The notes below the pieces were generated by a model. It saw only the letters and a program-made list of their open reading frames with translations. It was not told the origin of the DNA and searched no databases. The position numbers and the translations under genes are program-made. This document shows, one piece after another, positions 61,565 through 64,000 of a DNA stretch of 64,000 bases (positions are counted from its first letter, which is position 1; the number at the start of each line of letters is the position of its first letter). The DNA is from an uncultured Prevotellaceae bacterium (GTDB lineage: Bacteria; Bacteroidota; Bacteroidia; Bacteroidales; Bacteroidaceae). The stretch is taken from assembly GCA_902786665.1 (NCBI GenBank), contig CADADN010000016.1, forward strand, positions 1 to 64,000. Reading direction: 5' to 3'.

Positions 61565-62302
61565 ATGAAAAAACTACTCTTCACCTTCTCTTTAACACTC
61601 TTGGGATTAACGGGTAATGCACAGTTGGTAATCAACGGAGACTTGAACTATGACGGTGACCTAAACATCACCGACATAGTTAAAATAGTTGACATTGTTC
61701 TTGGTAATTCGCCAATGAGTTACCTCACCTGCCCCGACGACCATCACCCTCATCTCATCGACCTTGGGCTGTCGTCAGGCACGAAGTGGGCTTGTTGCAA
61801 CGTGGGAGCAACGGCACCTGAGGACTATGGCGGGTACTACGCCTGGGGTGAAACGGAGGAAAAAGCAGTGTATGACCGGAGCACTTATGAGTATTACCAG
61901 AATGATAGTTATTTGGATATTGGCAACGACATCGCAGGAACGCAATATGATGTAGCTCATGTGAAATGGGGTGATTTTTGGGTGATGCCGTCGTTAGACC
62001 AAATCAAGGAGTTGGAAGACGAATGCCAAACTCAATGGACAACGAAAAACGGCATCTCAGGATGGCTTTTCACGGGTAAAAATGGTTCTACCATCTTTTT
62101 GCCTGCAGCGGGTGGATATTGGGGGGAAGTCTTAAGAGGATCTCGCGGCAACGGTTACTACTGGTCGTCCATACAGAAAATTACCGATTGGACGTCGGAC
62201 ACCGTATGCGCTTGCTGCATCTTTTTCAACTCGTACCAACTCTCCTTGTACGGCTCTGAGCGTTCGGGAGGACAGTCTGTTCGCCCCGTTTCAAGCAAAT
62301 AG
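61565..62302 (+). CDS. FISUMP-domain protein with dockerin-like repeat
   Basis: From ATG 61565 the 245-residue protein has a signal peptide (MKKLLFTFSLTLLGLTGNAQ). A single dockerin-type-I-like segment 'INGDLNYDGDLNITDIVKIVDIVLG' (about 23-47) has calcium-ligand-like DxNxDG spacing. A FISUMP domain follows ('HPHLIDLGLSSGTKWACCNVGA', 'GGYYAWGETEEKAVYD', 'FWVMPSLDQIKEL', 'GSTIFLPAAGGYW'). It is the last gene before the second 99-bp repeat. Confidence 0.88.
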   Translation: MKKLLFTFSLTLLGLTGNAQLVINGDLNYDGDLNITDIVKIVDIVLGNSPMSYLTCPDDHHPHLIDLGLSSGTKWACCNVGATAPEDYGGYYAWGETEEKAVYDRSTYEYYQNDSYLDIGNDIAGTQYDVAHVKWGDFWVMPSLDQIKELEDECQTQWTTKNGISGWLFTGKNGSTIFLPAAGGYWGEVLRGSRGNGYYWSSIQKITDWTSDTVCACCIFFNSYQLSLYGSERSGGQSVRPVSSK

Positions 62303-62394
62303 TGCATCCTTATCCCTCGCCTCGCCCCATCCCGGCTCAGTGTGCAAACAACGCCGCCATACAGATTTTTGGAATTATAAGATGAGGCCTAGCT

Positions 62395-62493
62395 ATGAGA
62401 TACGTCATTTCTCTGGCATCACGTGTTCGGAAGCGAGTACCAACCCGCAAGCCATCGACTCATATAAGATGACGGAGTGGTACAAGGCCACGC
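62395..62493 (+). repeat. 99-bp direct repeat, copy 2 (orphan C11 gene end)
   Basis: This is identical to 57631-57729. Here the frame encoding 'EIRHFSGITCSEASTNPQAI' has no C11 gene in front of it and continues past 'WYKAT' for about 20 codons before a stop. It is a gene fragment left by insertion or duplication. It ends 23 bp before the 3' end of the convergent FISUMP gene. Confidence 0.92.
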
Positions 62494-62515
62494 TCCGGTC
62501 AACACCCCCTGGCGC

Positions 62516-63226
62516 TTATTTGGAAACCGGGCGGATGTTCAGACCGAAACTGCGGCCGTAGTTGCCGTTGCCCCATTTTGCACCATCCGAATTGAATTCG
62601 AGGAAGTATGCGCTGTGCGCGTACGATGGGATTTGCGTTGATGTCCATAAGTAGCCGGTGCTGCCAACGTAGTTGGGGTAATCTCCCCATCTGTTGCCTG
62701 CAGCAGGCAAGAATATGCTGGCTCCATTTTTCTTGCTGGTGAACTTTCCCCCGTTGACACCATAGCATGTTGTCCACTCGTATGTGCAGTTGTCGAGCAA
62801 TTCCTTGAGTTGGTTGAAGGTAGGCATGCGCCATGAGCTGCCCCATTTCACGTGGGCAACATCGTATTGTTTGCCTGATATTTCAGAGCCTATGTTTTGG
62901 CATGTCGATGGAGAGCCTTCGCAAAGGGTGTATGTTGTCCAATTGTACGTGGCTTTCTCATTGGTCTCACCCCAGGAAAAGTATCCTCCCTTATCCTCGG
63001 GCTTGTCGGCATCCACGTTGCAGCAGGCCCATTTTGTTTTGGAGGGAAGTCCGAGGTCGATCATGTGCGGGTGGTTGGCATCCGGACATTCTTTGTAACT
63101 CTTTGGTGATTCCTGTTTGGTTTCCTGCTGTGCGGGTTGTTTTCCTGCACGTTGCCCTGAACTCTGTGCGTTGGCGCAGAGGGTGAAGGAAAGCAGGATG
63201 GAAAGGATTGTCATTGTTCTTTTCAT
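62516..63226 (-). CDS. FISUMP-domain secreted protein
   Basis: From ATG 63226 the 236-residue protein has a signal peptide (MKRTMTILSILLSFTLCANAQ) and a Gln/Lys-rich linker. The FISUMP domain has 'HPHMIDLGLPSKTKWACCNVDADKPEDKGGYFSWGETNEKATYNW', 'WRMPTFNQLKELLDNC' and 'NGASIFLPAAGNRWG'. It is close to the proteins at 42610 and 61565. The longer upstream frame (start 63424) is not signal-like. It is convergent with the plus-strand 99-bp repeat. Confidence 0.9.
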   Translation of the reverse strand: MKRTMTILSILLSFTLCANAQSSGQRAGKQPAQQETKQESPKSYKECPDANHPHMIDLGLPSKTKWACCNVDADKPEDKGGYFSWGETNEKATYNWTTYTLCEGSPSTCQNIGSEISGKQYDVAHVKWGSSWRMPTFNQLKELLDNCTYEWTTCYGVNGGKFTSKKNGASIFLPAAGNRWGDYPNYVGSTGYLWTSTQIPSYAHSAYFLEFNSDGAKWGNGNYGRSFGLNIRPVSK

Positions 63227-63320
63227 AATGATTGGTTTTGATTTCCATCCTGCCTCTGTCAGGCAAGGGGAGGGAATGGTTTCTGTATTGCAAATAGGGA
63301 TGACGGAGAGATTGCTTGTC

Positions 63321-64000
63321 TCAATTGAAGAAGTTCCACGATAGTCCGAAGCGGAAGATGCGCTCGTTGATGGGGTAGTGGGGTGTGAGGAAGTAGTTGC
63401 CTCCGTCGCTGGAATGGTTGACATGGCTGAGCATGGCGAAGAAGCGGGTGTGCTTCAGGAAGAAGTTGGCGTAGAGGTTGACGATGGGGTAGTTGCCCAC
63501 TTTCACACGGTTTTCCGGGATTTCCTGCACGGCATATTGCCCGATGCCCGGCACATAGTCGGGTGCATTGTATTTGGTGAAATACCTTGCGTCGAGTCCC
63601 AGGTCGCAGTCGAGCACGTGTGCGATTTTGAATCTGAGGAAGAGGTTGACGTAGGCGTTGAAGTCGGGTAGGGGTATGATGTCGTCCTTGCTCGACTTCT
63701 GGTAGGTGAGCTGTGCCTCCAGGTTGGCGATGCCGAAGGTGAGTTTCTGGTCGAGTGTGGCAGTGAGGATGCTGATGTTGCCGCTGCATTGCCTGACGGC
63801 GGCGGTGTTCTGCAGTCTGTAGGCGTTGTCGCCGCTGTTGGCCACCTGGTATGATGTGCCGAAATAGGTGTAGTTGCTGATGTTGTCCACGGCCACGCGC
63901 AGGTTGGTGCGCGTGCGTTTGAGGGAGAACATGCCTTGTATTCGCGTGTGCGTGGTCTTTTTCATATCCTCGTTGTCCCACCAGAAGTGCTTGGCATGGA
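63321..64000 (-). CDS. putative porin, C-terminal part (runs off window)
   Basis: The frame is open to the right edge (226 codons). It is beta-barrel-like with alternating aromatic strands: 'NLRVAVDNISNYTYFGTSY', 'KLTFGIANLEAQLTYQKS', 'LDARYFTKYNAPDYVPGIGQYAVQ'. The end, 'RFFAMLSHVNHSSDGGNYFLTPHYPINERIFRFGLSWNFFN', terminates in an aromatic-rich last strand and matches the Bacteroidetes 'putative porin' family (PF14121-like). The N-terminal half and signal peptide are outside the window. Confidence 0.8.
   Translation of the reverse strand, partial: HAKHFWWDNEDMKKTTHTRIQGMFSLKRTRTNLRVAVDNISNYTYFGTSYQVANSGDNAYRLQNTAAVRQCSGNISILTATLDQKLTFGIANLEAQLTYQKSSKDDIIPLPDFNAYVNLFLRFKIAHVLDCDLGLDARYFTKYNAPDYVPGIGQYAVQEIPENRVKVGNYPIVNLYANFFLKHTRFFAMLSHVNHSSDGGNYFLTPHYPINERIFRFGLSWNFFN

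Overview
The window looks like a chromosomal segment of a Bacteroidales bacterium, most likely Prevotella-like (inference). The supporting signs are TAnnTTTG -7 promoter boxes with TTTG/TTG about 19-20 nt upstream, little Shine-Dalgarno signal, lipoproteins starting CSKDDDD or CKDYDDD, BspA-type leucine-rich repeats, FISUMP domains, C-terminal 'GxYIxxGKKxxxK' sorting tails, a Tsr-type tyrosine recombinase, and intergenic 7-nt and 10-nt repeat tracts.

Region 1 (1-17.8 kb) is mostly housekeeping: a truncated AAA-ATPase/PD-(D/E)XK gene, repeat-rich DNA, mscL, gap, an rsr (Ro60/TROVE) gene with an upstream tandem Y-RNA locus whose second copy holds a circularly permuted tRNA mimic, miaA, a lipid kinase, a Crp-like regulator, and a divergent three-gene glycogen operon (debranching enzyme, glycogen-synthase-like GT, GH57). 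Then come an alcohol dehydrogenase/aldo-keto reductase pair resembling L-galactose catabolism and a second AAA/PD-(D/E)XK gene.

Region 2 (18-37.4 kb) has an HD hydrolase, a GH106-like rhamnosidase, an AraC regulator divergent from a tripartite ABC exporter operon (TolC, HlyD, fused double ATPase, two ABC-2 permeases), a prolyl oligopeptidase, a TonB-plug/beta-barrel protein, lipoproteins and a TIGR01212-type radical SAM protein.

Region 3 (37.4-39.6 kb) is a compact RiPP-like locus: a Tat-signal precursor with ten CxxSYxC motifs in 90-bp tandem repeats, followed 8 bp later by a PqqD-like/radical SAM/SPASM maturase. A MITE-like inverted repeat lies in the predicted 5' leader.

Region 4 (39.8-51.6 kb) is bounded by exact 22-bp inverted repeats. 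It contains a tyrosine recombinase and eight surface or secreted protein genes, all on the minus strand, while genes on both sides are on the plus strand. A promoter just outside the left repeat points into the segment. This is what a large phase-variable invertible segment would look like.

Region 5 (51.8-64 kb) encodes a DUF2135-like lipoprotein, two BspA-LRR proteins, two clan CD cysteine peptidases (C11 clostripain-like and a compositionally mosaic 1,079-residue protein), a small sorting-tail protein, two FISUMP proteins and a partial porin. A 4.7-kb part of it is bounded by a perfect 99-bp direct repeat copied from the 3' end of the C11 gene.
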